Assembly: GCA_040384645.1 (NCBI GenBank)
Contig: JAZKIX010000035.1
Span: 1 to 24,542 of the forward strand
DNA length: 24,542 nt
Reading direction: 5' to 3'
Source of the DNA: JAZKIX01 sp040384645
GTDB taxonomy: Bacteria > Pseudomonadota > Gammaproteobacteria > Burkholderiales > Burkholderiaceae_D
Shown here: in pieces, positions 7,524 to 14,726 of the stretch
Layout of the letters: each line of letters opens with the position of its first letter
How positions within the stretch are numbered: position 1 is the first letter of the stretch
Notes under the pieces: model-generated
What the model saw: the letters and a program-made list of their open reading frames with translations, nothing else
What the model was told of the DNA's origin: nothing
The model's database searches: none
Position numbers and translations under genes: made by a program

Positions 7524-8012
7524 TGCATAAATGGCCGAAAATATCATTTTTGCAATAAAGAAAAAGGCACAAAAATGGCGATTTAGTGCTCCTCAGCTTC
7601 AACGCGACACCTGCGTGAATCAAGCACTACGCGCCACCCTACCGCTCGGATGCCGAAGACGACCGCATCGCGATTAAAGGTGTGTTCTGGTTGCTTTGAC
7701 GCGCTCAGAGCCGCGGTTCGTAGCGCCGAGACCGATCATTCGGGCACGTGCCCTGTAGAAAGTTGCTCGATGCTGTTTTGAGACCTTGTGGGTTGCCGAA
7801 CGGCAATTGGGGTGTGAGTGCAATCGGGCGTGATGCCAGTAATGAGGCACAAGGCGATTTGTCAGGCAAAGGTATCGTTTTGACGCGCACAAGATTGAAA
7901 GCCAAATATCGTTCTCATATCGTTTTCTACTCGAGCGTTGCTTACTTTTTCAATACGGGGCAGGGGCAATTAAAACGCACGGCATAAGTCAGGAACTCTG
8001 AAGCACGGTAGT
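7524..8012. other. About 490 bp with no convincing gene
   Basis: Open frames exist on both strands (7748-7987 plus, 7705-7905 minus) but they overlap, have no recognisable motifs, no good ribosome-binding sites and no family-like composition. It may be decayed coding DNA or non-coding. I found no tRNA-like fold or transposase remnant. Confidence 0.4.
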
Positions 8013-8041
8013 AAAAAAGCCTCGATCTACGAGGCTTTTTT
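8013..8041 (-). terminator. Intrinsic terminator (bidirectional), downstream of bamD
   Basis: Perfect 12-base inverted repeat: AAAAAAGCCTCG, loop ATCTA, CGAGGCTTTTTT. It begins 12 bp after the bamD stop codon on the minus strand and has an A tract on one side and a T tract on the other, so it can stop transcription from both directions. Confidence 0.9.
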
Positions 8042-8053
8042 GTGGATCTACTT

Positions 8054-8851
8054 TTAAAATATTTTCCACCAAGGCTCGTCGCTCTTGCCGCCATTTTTCA
8101 AGAATTTACTGTTCGGGAAATTGGTTTTAAACACTCTGCTGGCGTCATCGCGCAAATCAACCAAACCGAGCTTGTCATATCCATTGACCATGATGAACAG
8201 CGCTTCTTCGATGGCGGGCGCAGCGCGGTATTCATTGACTGCCGATTGCGCCCGGTTCACCGCCGCTAGATAAGCGCCGCGGCGGAAGTAGTAACGCGCC
8301 ACGTGGACATCGTATTGCGCCATCGCATTGATCAGGTAATTCATGCGCGCCACGGAATCGGGCACATATTTGCTGGACGGAAAACGGTCGACCAATTGTT
8401 TAAACGCTTCAAACGCCTCACGCGTGGCGCGTGGATCGCGTTCAGTCGGATCTTGCGGATACAGGAAATTGAAAATGCTGAGATCGCCGTTAAAGTTGAT
8501 CAAGCCGCGTAAATAATACATATAGTCAACGTGGGCATGATCGGGATGCAGTTTGATGAAGCGCTCGGCTGCAGCCAAGGCTTGTGGCCGTTCGCCCTGA
8601 CGGTAATAAGCGTAGGCGATTTCCATCTGCGATTGTTGAGCGTAGGTGCCGAAGGGGTAGCGGCCCTCGACTTTTTCAAACAGCTTGATAGCTTGATCGT
8701 AATTGCCACTGGCTAATTCGCTACGCGCCTCCGAGTATAATTTCTCATCTGACCAGTTTTTGGTTTCATCAATCTTTTCGGACAGCACACCGCAGGCCGA
8801 AATTGCAAACAGAAATACGAGAGTAATGATTATTGATAATTTTTTTTGCAT
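8054..8851 (-). CDS. bamD: Outer membrane protein assembly factor BamD (ComL lipoprotein)
   Basis: A 265-residue lipoprotein: signal peptide 'MQKKLSIIITLVFLFAISAC' with lipobox I-S-A-C, so Cys20 is the lipidated residue. The mature part is made of TPR-like helical repeats: 'LYSEARSELASGNYDQAIKLFEKVEGRYPFGTYAQQSQMEI' followed by 'AYYRQGERPQALAAAERFIKLHPDH', then 'DYMYYLRGL', 'DPRATREAFEAFKQLVDRFPSSKY' and 'VARYYFRRGAYLAAVNR', all typical of BamD/YfiO. It is an essential part of the BAM complex with BamA, inserting beta-barrel proteins into the outer membrane from the periplasm. I chose the ATG at 8851 over the in-frame TTG at 8863 because it gives a standard signal peptide. It is divergent from rluD, a common arrangement in betaproteobacteria, and has a strong terminator just downstream. 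Confidence 0.97.
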   Translation of the reverse strand: MQKKLSIIITLVFLFAISACGVLSEKIDETKNWSDEKLYSEARSELASGNYDQAIKLFEKVEGRYPFGTYAQQSQMEIAYAYYRQGERPQALAAAERFIKLHPDHAHVDYMYYLRGLINFNGDLSIFNFLYPQDPTERDPRATREAFEAFKQLVDRFPSSKYVPDSVARMNYLINAMAQYDVHVARYYFRRGAYLAAVNRAQSAVNEYRAAPAIEEALFIMVNGYDKLGLVDLRDDASRVFKTNFPNSKFLKNGGKSDEPWWKIF

Positions 8852-8888
8852 GACGTTTCGCAAGAATGCTTTTGAACAATGGAACGAA

Positions 8889-8929
8889 GCTTGGACCCAC
8901 GCTTGGACCCAACACGGCGCTGATTATAG
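8889..8929 (+). promoter_or_regulatory. Candidate rluD promoter within a tandem 12-bp repeat
   Basis: The 12-base unit GCTTGGACCCAC occurs at 8889-8900 and again, with one change, at 8901-8912, each containing TTGGAC, a -35-like word. 'TGATTATAG' at 8921-8929 resembles an extended -10. The TTGGAC at 8903 to -10 spacing is 15 bp, slightly short. The -10 ends only 3 bp before the annotated ATG of rluD. Confidence 0.45.
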
Positions 8930-8932
8930 CCG

Positions 8933-9991
8933 ATGGGATTTGTTGTGATCACGTCACCTTCCCAATCACCTGTACCGGATTCGGCCGAGCCATTGCTGGA
9001 TGCCGATTTTGACGATGCTGATGAGGCTATTGCCACCCCAAGCCCGTTTGCCGTTATGGAGCCAATTATATTGAAGCTGACGCCCATTGTGTGCGGCGAA
9101 CGGCTTGATAAGGTGGTTTCGCAAATGGTGCCGCAATTCTCCCGCTGTCGCATGCAGCAATGGATCGAGGCCGGTTTTGTCACTGTCGACGGCGTCGCCG
9201 GACGCGGCAAGATGACAGTCTTCGGCGATGAAACGGTGGTCGTGCTGCCGCAAGCGGCGCCGGAAGACGCTGCCTTCACACCGGAAGCAATGGATTTATC
9301 TGTCGTCTACGAAGACGACACACTCATCGTGCTCAATAAGCCGGCCGGCTTGGTTGTGCATCCGGCAGCCGGCAATTGGTCGGGCACCCTGCTCAATGGC
9401 CTGCTGCATCACTTCCCGCCGATCGGCGGCGTGCCGCGTGCCGGCATCGTACATCGGCTTGATAAAGACACCAGCGGTCTGATGGTGGTTGCCAAAACCT
9501 TGGAAGCGCATACCGATCTGGTGCGCCAATTGCAAGCGCGCAGCGTCAAGCGCGAATACCTGGCCTTGGTCTGGGGCACGCCACACTTGAACGGCACGGT
9601 CGATGCATCGATGGGACGCCATCCACGTGATCGCATCAAGATGGCCGTGCTGGAAAATATGACGGCCAAACCGGCAATTACCCATTTCCAAAGATTGGCA
9701 ACAGGATCGCTTGAAAGCCGGCCTGTCAGTTTGATCCGCTGTCAATTGGAAACCGGCCGTACCCACCAGATTCGGGTTCACATGCTGTCAATTGGCTTCG
9801 CGCTGGTGGGCGATGCGCTGTATGGCAAACAGCATTTGATGCCGTTTTTCCCGCGTCAAGCATTGCAGGCTTGCCGCCTCGGTTTGATCCATCCTGAGAC
9901 TGGCGAAGACTGCGAGTGGTCGGTGTCCTTGCCGGACGATTTTTCTGGCTTGATCGCCCGCGCCGGAATTGACGAAGCCGTGGCGCAGTAA
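8933..9991 (+). CDS. rluD: 23S rRNA pseudouridine synthase RluD
   Basis: A 352-residue RluA-family enzyme. Residues ~43-110 form an S4 RNA-binding domain ('GERLDKVVSQMVPQFSRCRMQQWIEAGFVTVDG') and ~120-340 the catalytic domain. The signature 'AGIVHRLDKDTSGLMVVAKT' holds catalytic Asp177, and 'LETGRTHQIRVHM' is also diagnostic. RluD modifies uridines 1911, 1915 and 1917 (E. coli numbering) in helix 69 of 23S rRNA, important for subunit joining. The first ~41 residues are acidic and poorly conserved, and E. coli RluD lacks them. The true start could be the GTG at 8945, which has GGA upstream, because the candidate promoter lies almost on the ATG at 8933. It overlaps pgeF by one base (TAATG), suggesting translational coupling. 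Confidence 0.95.
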   Translation: MGFVVITSPSQSPVPDSAEPLLDADFDDADEAIATPSPFAVMEPIILKLTPIVCGERLDKVVSQMVPQFSRCRMQQWIEAGFVTVDGVAGRGKMTVFGDETVVVLPQAAPEDAAFTPEAMDLSVVYEDDTLIVLNKPAGLVVHPAAGNWSGTLLNGLLHHFPPIGGVPRAGIVHRLDKDTSGLMVVAKTLEAHTDLVRQLQARSVKREYLALVWGTPHLNGTVDASMGRHPRDRIKMAVLENMTAKPAITHFQRLATGSLESRPVSLIRCQLETGRTHQIRVHMLSIGFALVGDALYGKQHLMPFFPRQALQACRLGLIHPETGEDCEWSVSLPDDFSGLIARAGIDEAVAQ

Positions 9992-10773
9992 TGTTGCTGC
10001 CGGTTGCCGACTGGCCTGATTTGCCGTCCAATGTCCGTGCCGCTTTCACCACGCGGCAGGGCGGTTTCAGCACGGCGCCGTATGACGATGGCAGCGGAAA
10101 TGGCAGCGGCGGCTTTAACCTCGGACTGCACGTCGGCGACCAGCGCGCCGATGTTGAACGCAATCGAGCCAGCCTAGGGGCGCAATTGCCGTCCGAGCCT
10201 GCCTGGTTAAACCAGATCCATAGCACCACTGTGATCGACGCCTCTGCAGTGATTGCTACCGCCGGGGCGCCCCCCGATGCGGACGCCAGCATCAGCACGC
10301 AAAGCGGAGTGGTTTGCCTGGTGCAGACTGCAGATTGTTTACCGGTTTTATTTTGCGATACGGCCGGCAGCGTGGTGGGCGCGGCGCATGCCGGTTGGCG
10401 TGGCTTGGCCAACGGTGTGTTGGAAAATACGGTACTGCGTATGCGCGAGTCTCAGATTGATAAGGGCGTTGGCGAGATTTCGGCATGGCTGGGCGCGGCG
10501 ATCGGCCCGTCTTGCTTTGAAGTGGGCGAAGACGTTTTCGCCGCTTTCGTGGCGCGTGATTCTAGTTTAAGCCGTGCGTTTTTGCCTTTGGCGCATCGTC
10601 CGAATAAATATCTGGCCGACATTTATACCTTGGCCCGTGCTTTGCTGCGTGAAGTCGGCGTGGTTCGCGTGGCGGGCGGCACGCAGTGTACGGTAACGGA
10701 GCGCCAGCGTTTTTACTCTTATCGCCGTGACCAGATCACGGGCAGGATGGCATCGATGATCTGGATCGCATAA
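9991..10773 (+). CDS. pgeF: Peptidoglycan editing factor PgeF (laccase-domain protein YfiH)
   Basis: A 260-residue protein of the multicopper-polyphenol-oxidase-like YfiH/DUF152 family. The metal ligands are visible in 'LNQIHSTTV', 'TADCLPVLF' and 'GAAHAGWRGL' (His, Cys, His), and family landmarks include 'AFTTRQGGFS', 'GAAIGPSCFEVG' and the C-terminal 'FYSYRRDQITGRMASMIWI'. E. coli PgeF corrects peptidoglycan precursors carrying serine in place of alanine; related proteins also have purine nucleoside phosphorylase activity. It starts at the last base of the rluD stop (TAATG), a bamD/rluD/yfiH arrangement conserved in proteobacteria. The insertion 'YDDGSGNGSGGFNL' near residue 30 is a Gly/Ser-rich loop slightly longer than usual. 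Confidence 0.93.
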   Translation: MLLPVADWPDLPSNVRAAFTTRQGGFSTAPYDDGSGNGSGGFNLGLHVGDQRADVERNRASLGAQLPSEPAWLNQIHSTTVIDASAVIATAGAPPDADASISTQSGVVCLVQTADCLPVLFCDTAGSVVGAAHAGWRGLANGVLENTVLRMRESQIDKGVGEISAWLGAAIGPSCFEVGEDVFAAFVARDSSLSRAFLPLAHRPNKYLADIYTLARALLREVGVVRVAGGTQCTVTERQRFYSYRRDQITGRMASMIWIA

Positions 10774-10953
10774 TAATCCGGCATCGAAAATTTTCTGTTT
10801 AAATTCCCGTTTTATGGGGGTATATCGACAAACTATGCCTATGCCGCACGTATCTGTTGGGCATAATTTAATACACGGTGGAGTATATATTGTGCTTCCA
10901 CGGCGTTTTTAACGGCTTGCAAAGAAGATGGCGAGTCCTGCTGGAATAGCGTC
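10774..10953. other. Intergenic region between pgeF and the small membrane protein gene
   Basis: No gene. It contains a weak TATGCC / GGCATA dyad (about 10840-10870) that could form a hairpin after pgeF, and a 'ttttatgggggtatat' word resembling the inverted end of the intergenic repeat described at 6507. Neither is strong. Confidence 0.3.
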
Positions 10954-11226
10954 TCATTGCTGGCCCGATTCATCCAATTGCGCTTTCGTGCCTCCAGCAG
11001 ATTCGCCCTCACTTTGCTCTCGGCTTGACTCTTTGCTTACCCCAATCACTTCCTGCGCTGCTTTTTTGCGCCTTTGTTTGCGTTTTGACGAACCTCCGAT
11101 ATATAAAATGATTGTCAAAGGCAACACACAATAGATTAAAAACGTCATAATTCCGGCCACGACGCTGTGCTCTGTGAGGGACATCAACGCCACTACATAG
11201 ATCCATGCGATTGCAATAATATGCAT
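10954..11226 (-). CDS. Small conserved-type membrane protein, two transmembrane segments
   Basis: A 90-residue protein starting 'MHIIAIAWIYVVALMSLTEHSVVAGIMTF', with two hydrophobic segments (about 2-17 and 23-44) followed by a basic stop-transfer stretch ('SSKRKQRRKKAAQEV') and a hydrophilic Ser/Glu-rich tail. Proteins of this layout ('aWIYVv.m.a.te.s.vaG..tf') are common unnamed members in Burkholderiales; this is from memory, with no search. The orientation predicts a hairpin with the tail in the cytoplasm by the positive-inside rule. The ATG at 11226 has GAAGG 11 bp upstream. It is divergent from phaC with ~53 bp between starts, so the two may share a control region. Function unknown. Confidence 0.7.
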   Translation of the reverse strand: MHIIAIAWIYVVALMSLTEHSVVAGIMTFLIYCVLPLTIILYIGGSSKRKQRRKKAAQEVIGVSKESSREQSEGESAGGTKAQLDESGQQ

Positions 11227-11279
11227 ACAGAATTAAACCTTCAAAAATACGTCAAAAACCCTAACCACGGGAAGTGTGC

Positions 11280-12998
11280 ATGAACACAAGTGATCCGCAA
11301 GAAATAATGTCGAACTGGATGACGCAAATAAATCAGCCTGACTCTTGGCAAGCTTGGTTAAATGCGCCCCCGACTGCGATGCCAAATCCCTTGGCCGATG
11401 TGTTTGGTGAGGCCGGTCTGGCAGTCGATTCGACTAAATTAGATGCACTGCAAAAAGCCTATTCGGAACAGCTCAGCACACTTTGGGCCGATTTTCTCGG
11501 GGCAAAAATCCCAGCCATTTCAGATCGTCGATTTTCAGCGCCCGCCTGGCAATCCAATTCCCTTGCTTCCTTCAATGCCGCATCTTACCTGCTCAACGCG
11601 CGCTATCTGGGCGAACTGGTCGAGGCGGTGGAAGCGCCCGTCAAAGTAAAAAAGAAGATTGCGTTTGCGGTGCAGCAAATGGTCGATGCCATGTCGCCGG
11701 CTAATTTCCTGGCGACCAATCCCGAAGCCCAGCAAAAAATCATCGAGAGCAAAGGCGAGAGTCTGGCCAAGGGCATCGCCAATATGCTGGCCGACAGCAG
11801 TAAAGGGCGCATTTCAGTGACCGATGAATCTGCCTTCGAAGTCGGTAGAAATGTCGCCAATACCGAAGGCTCGGTAATTTTTGAAAACGAATTATTCCAG
11901 CTGATTCAATACAAGCCACTGACCAGCATGGTGCATCAACGGCCTCTATTGATCGTGCCGCCTTGTATCAATAAATTTTACATCCTCGATTTGCAGCCGG
12001 AAAATTCTGTTGTGCGTTTCGCCGTGGAACAGGGCAACACAGTATTTCTGGTGTCATGGTGCAATCCCGATGAATCCATCGATAAGGTGACCTGGGACCA
12101 ATACGTCGAAGATGGCGCGATCAAGGCAATTCATTTGGTACAAGAAATCAGCAAACAAGATCAGCTCAATGTCTTTGGTTTTTGCGTCGGCGGCACCATT
12201 GTTTCGACTGCATTAGCGGCATTGGCTGCGCGCGGCGAAAAACCCGCCGCCAGCCTGACTTTACTAACCACCTTGCTCGATTTTTCTGACACCGGCGTGC
12301 TCGATGTATTCATCGATGAAGCGCAAGTGGCTTCGCGTGAAAAGGCGCTGGCAGAAGGTGGACTGATGCCGGGACGCGATTTGGCAAGTACTTTTTCCAG
12401 CTTGCGTCCTAATGATTTGATCTGGAATTACGTGCAATCGAATTATCTGAAAGGGCAGGAGCCGCCGCCGTTCGATTTGCTGTATTGGAATGCCGATAGC
12501 ACCAATTTGCCAGGCCCCATGTTTTGCTGGTACCTGCGCAATACGTATTTGGAAGACAGCTTGAAGGTACCCGGCAAACTGACCGTTGCCGGCGAAAAAA
12601 TCAATCTCGGCAGCATCGATGCGCCGACCTTCATCTACGGTTCGCGCGAAGACCACATCGTGCCTTGGCCTGCCGCATTTGCCTCGACCAAATTGCTCAA
12701 TCCAAAAAATGTCGCGCGTAATCGTTTTGTATTGGGCGCGTCCGGTCATATTGCAGGTGTCATTAATCCTGCTAGCAAGAAAAAGCGCAGTTATTGGACT
12801 AATGAACAGGTGGCCGACTACGCCGAAGCGTGGTTCGAGGGCGCGCAAGAGCATCCGGGTAGCTGGTGGCCGGAATGGGCAGCTTTTTTGGCGGAACATG
12901 CTGGAAAGCAGTTAAAAGCACCAAGCAAGCAAGGCAACGCAGTCTATAAGCCAATCGAGCCGGCACCGGGACGTTACGTCAAGGTGCGGGCGGGTTGA
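11280..12998 (+). CDS. phaC: Class I poly(3-hydroxybutyrate) synthase PhaC
   Basis: A 572-residue PHA synthase close to Ralstonia/Cupriavidus PhaC. The lipase-like box is 'FGFCVGGT' with nucleophile Cys302; the acid is Asp458 in 'YGSREDHIVPW' and the base His490 in 'LGASGHIAGVINP'. The enzyme polymerises (R)-3-hydroxybutyryl-CoA into PHB on the granule surface, releasing CoA. The Asp-to-His spacing is 32 residues, four more than I recall for the Cupriavidus enzyme, because of 'LNPKNVARNRF', a small loop insertion. I chose the ATG at 11280 because GGGAAG lies 5-10 bp upstream; the in-frame GTG at 11274 overlaps that site. phaB follows after a hairpin and phaR further on, a typical pha cluster. 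No phaA thiolase gene is in the window, so that step must be encoded elsewhere. Confidence 0.97.
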   Translation: MNTSDPQEIMSNWMTQINQPDSWQAWLNAPPTAMPNPLADVFGEAGLAVDSTKLDALQKAYSEQLSTLWADFLGAKIPAISDRRFSAPAWQSNSLASFNAASYLLNARYLGELVEAVEAPVKVKKKIAFAVQQMVDAMSPANFLATNPEAQQKIIESKGESLAKGIANMLADSSKGRISVTDESAFEVGRNVANTEGSVIFENELFQLIQYKPLTSMVHQRPLLIVPPCINKFYILDLQPENSVVRFAVEQGNTVFLVSWCNPDESIDKVTWDQYVEDGAIKAIHLVQEISKQDQLNVFGFCVGGTIVSTALAALAARGEKPAASLTLLTTLLDFSDTGVLDVFIDEAQVASREKALAEGGLMPGRDLASTFSSLRPNDLIWNYVQSNYLKGQEPPPFDLLYWNADSTNLPGPMFCWYLRNTYLEDSLKVPGKLTVAGEKINLGSIDAPTFIYGSREDHIVPWPAAFASTKLLNPKNVARNRFVLGASGHIAGVINPASKKKRSYWTNEQVADYAEAWFEGAQEHPGSWWPEWAAFLAEHAGKQLKAPSKQGNAVYKPIEPAPGRYVKVRAG

Positions 12999-13004
12999 GG
13001 TGAA

Positions 13005-13038
13005 TTTAAGCAGCGTCAGAATCCGGTTGCTGCTTAAA
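13005..13038 (+). repeat. phaC-phaB intergenic hairpin
   Basis: Perfect 10-base inverted repeat TTTAAGCAGC / GCTGCTTAAA with a 14-base loop, starting 6 bp after the phaC stop codon. The arms are followed by A-rich DNA and no T run, so it is better read as an mRNA-stabilising or processing hairpin within a phaC-phaB transcript, or an inefficient attenuator, than as a full terminator. Confidence 0.6.
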
Positions 13039-13076
13039 ATTTGCCCGACTTTTACATCCAAAGTGGAGACATCATC

Positions 13077-13817
13077 ATGACAAAACGTATTGCGTACGTA
13101 ACAGGCGGCATGGGCGGCATTGGTAGCCCGATTTGCAAACGTTTGTGTAAAGAAGGTTATACCGTGGTTGCGGGTTGCGGCCCGAATTCCCCGCGCAAAG
13201 ACAAGTGGCTGGCAGAAATGCGCGCCGAAGGTTATGACGTACATGCATCGGAAGGCAATGTGTCCGACTGGGATTCAACCAAGGCAGCGTTCGACAAGGT
13301 CAAGGCCGAGATTGGCGAGATCGATATTTTGGTCAACAATGCCGGTATCACACGTGACAGTCAATTCCGCAAAATGACGCATCAGCAATGGACCGAGGTC
13401 ATCGATACCAACCTCAATTCCTTGTTCAACGTCACCAAGCAAGTGATTGACGGCATGGCTGATCGCGGCTGGGGTCGCATCATCAATATCTCGTCGGTAA
13501 ATGGTCAAAAAGGCCAGTTCGGCCAAACCAATTATTCGACCGCTAAAGCCGGCTTGCATGGCTTCACAATGGCATTGGCGCAAGAAGTTGCAACCAAGGG
13601 CGTGACTGTCAATACGGTCTCGCCAGGTTATATCGGCACCGACATGGTCAAGGCGATCCGTCCTGAAGTATTGGAGAAAATCGTTGCCGGCATTCCTGTA
13701 AAACGCCTTGGCGAGCCGGAAGAAATCGCTTCGATCGTGGCCTGGATCGCGTCAGAAGATGGCGGTTATGCAACCGGTTCTGACTTTTCGCTGAACGGCG
13801 GATTGCATATGGGGTAA
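13077..13817 (+). CDS. phaB: Acetoacetyl-CoA reductase PhaB (SDR family)
   Basis: A 246-residue short-chain dehydrogenase/reductase. The N-terminal 'AYVTGGMGGIGSPICKRL' is the glycine-rich NAD(P)-binding motif, 'ILVNNAG' is present, and the catalytic triad is Ser140, Tyr153 and Lys157 ('NISSVNGQKGQFGQTNYSTAKAG'). 'CGPNSPRKDKWL' after the second strand is characteristic of NADPH-dependent PhaB. It reduces acetoacetyl-CoA to (R)-3-hydroxybutyryl-CoA, the substrate of the upstream synthase. The ATG at 13077 has GGAG 9 bp upstream; an upstream TTG in the same frame (13041) only extends into the intergenic hairpin. Transcription is probably shared with phaC, since no obvious promoter lies in the 78-bp gap. 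Confidence 0.96.
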   Translation: MTKRIAYVTGGMGGIGSPICKRLCKEGYTVVAGCGPNSPRKDKWLAEMRAEGYDVHASEGNVSDWDSTKAAFDKVKAEIGEIDILVNNAGITRDSQFRKMTHQQWTEVIDTNLNSLFNVTKQVIDGMADRGWGRIINISSVNGQKGQFGQTNYSTAKAGLHGFTMALAQEVATKGVTVNTVSPGYIGTDMVKAIRPEVLEKIVAGIPVKRLGEPEEIASIVAWIASEDGGYATGSDFSLNGGLHMG

Positions 13818-13854
13818 TTAGTTGCCAGACTCAGTCACGATAAGTGTCTGACGC

Positions 13855-13873
13855 TTGCACATTGCACTGCAAT
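13855..13873. promoter_or_regulatory. Candidate PhaR/PhbF operator upstream of phaR
   Basis: TTGCAC directly followed by ATTGCA-C-TGCAAT, the latter a perfect 6-1-6 palindrome at 13861-13873. It contains TGC-N3-GCAA, the core of the site I recall being proposed for Herbaspirillum PhbF. It sits ~62 bp upstream of the phaR -10 box, which fits autoregulation. Binding itself is inferred. Confidence 0.5.
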
Positions 13874-13934
13874 AAGAACGTGGAAATACAAGGCTTTAAT
13901 GCAGGCGATTGCGTAAATTCTTGTTTTTCCACAC

Positions 13935-13940
13935 TATAAT
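13935..13940 (+). promoter_or_regulatory. phaR promoter, -10 box
   Basis: Perfect TATAAT ~82 bp upstream of the phaR ATG. No good -35 stands at 16-18 bp; TTGCGT at 13909 is 20 bp away, so the promoter may need an activator or tolerate a long spacer. It gives phaR its own transcript apart from phaCB. Confidence 0.55.
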
Positions 13941-14022
13941 GGCAACAGCTGAAAGCGATGAAGTCTGCGTTTTCTTGATGAATAAGCCATATGCGTTGCG
14001 GCGCAATACCACTGGAATGTCG

Positions 14023-14577
14023 ATGAATAGTGCAAAAAAAGTTTCCGAGCGCTTGATCAAAAAGTATCCAAACCGTCGTTTGTACGATACCCAAACCAGC
14101 TCCTACATCACATTAACTGACGTAAAACAGTTGGTCTTGGCGAATGAAGAATTCATGGTGGTCGATGCCAAAAGCAACGACGACTTGACCCGCAGTATCC
14201 TGATGCAAATCATCTTGGAAGAAGAAGCCAACGGCGAACCGATGTTCTCCAGCGTCGCCTTGTCGCAGATCATTCGTTATTACGGCCACGCCATGCAAGG
14301 CATGATGGGTTCGTACCTTGAAAAGAATATCCAGGCCTTTATCGATATTCAAAACAAGCTGACCGAAAATTCCAAAGGCATGTACGAAGGCAAACCGTTC
14401 AGTCCCGAAATGTGGGCCCAGTTCATGAACGTGCAGGGCCCGATGATGCAGGGCATGATGAGCAACTACATCGACCAGAGCAAGAGCCTGTTTGTGCAAA
14501 TGCAAGAGCAAATGCAAAGCCAGACTAAGAATATATTTGGCGTATTTCCTTTTGTTCCCGGTGACAAGCCAAAGTAA
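14023..14577 (+). CDS. phaR: Polyhydroxyalkanoate synthesis repressor PhaR (PhbF)
   Basis: A 184-residue protein with the characteristic N-terminal PHB/PHA-accumulation regulator DNA-binding domain: 'SERLIKKYPNRRLYDTQTSSYITLTDVKQLV', then 'FMVVDAKSNDDLTRSILMQIILEEE'. The second half has repeated Met/Gln-rich amphipathic segments ('GHAMQGMMGSYLEKNIQAF', 'GPMMQGMMSNYIDQS', 'VQMQEQMQSQ'), which bind PHB granules in this family. PhaR represses phasin and its own gene when free, and releases DNA when titrated by growing granules. I place the start at the ATG at 14023 because GGAA lies 6 bp upstream; the ATG at 14017 overlaps that site, and the longer frame to 13909 contains the promoter. A candidate autoregulatory palindrome lies at 13855-13873. 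Confidence 0.94.
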   Translation: MNSAKKVSERLIKKYPNRRLYDTQTSSYITLTDVKQLVLANEEFMVVDAKSNDDLTRSILMQIILEEEANGEPMFSSVALSQIIRYYGHAMQGMMGSYLEKNIQAFIDIQNKLTENSKGMYEGKPFSPEMWAQFMNVQGPMMQGMMSNYIDQSKSLFVQMQEQMQSQTKNIFGVFPFVPGDKPK

Positions 14578-14620
14578 GTTTGCAAGTAAGATTAGAAATA
14601 AGTTCGTAATAATTCCCATG

Positions 14621-14657
14621 CAATGCCTGTTTTGACGTCAAGTCAACGCAGGCATTG
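14621..14657 (+). terminator. Probable terminator/hairpin after phaR
   Basis: Nine-base inverted repeat CAATGCCTG / CAGGCATTG with a 19-base loop that itself contains the palindrome TTGACGTCAA. It lies 44 bp after the phaR stop. The following tail is only moderately T-rich, so termination strength is uncertain. Confidence 0.55.
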
Positions 14658-14691
14658 TCATTCCAGCGGCAGGGCGGGTGTGTCAAACGGG

Positions 14692-14697
14692 TACAAT
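14692..14697 (+). promoter_or_regulatory. rimO promoter, -10 box
   Basis: TACAAT 29 bp upstream of the rimO ATG, downstream of the phaR terminator hairpin. I do not see a convincing -35 at the proper distance. Confidence 0.4.
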
Positions 14698-14726
14698 AGC
14701 GGATTCGTTTTTACCCTTCCTGCCCC

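Noticed and set aside
7705..7987. Overlapping 66- to 79-codon frames on both strands
   Set aside because: No motifs, no good start signals, and frames on both strands cannot both be real; treated as non-coding or decayed DNA.
9726..10412. 228-codon minus-strand frame across rluD and pgeF
   Set aside because: Antisense shadow of two well-supported genes; low-complexity Ala/Pro/Arg/Ser translation.
12264..12899. 211-codon minus-strand frame inside phaC
   Set aside because: Antisense shadow of a PHA synthase whose catalytic triad is fully visible on the plus strand.
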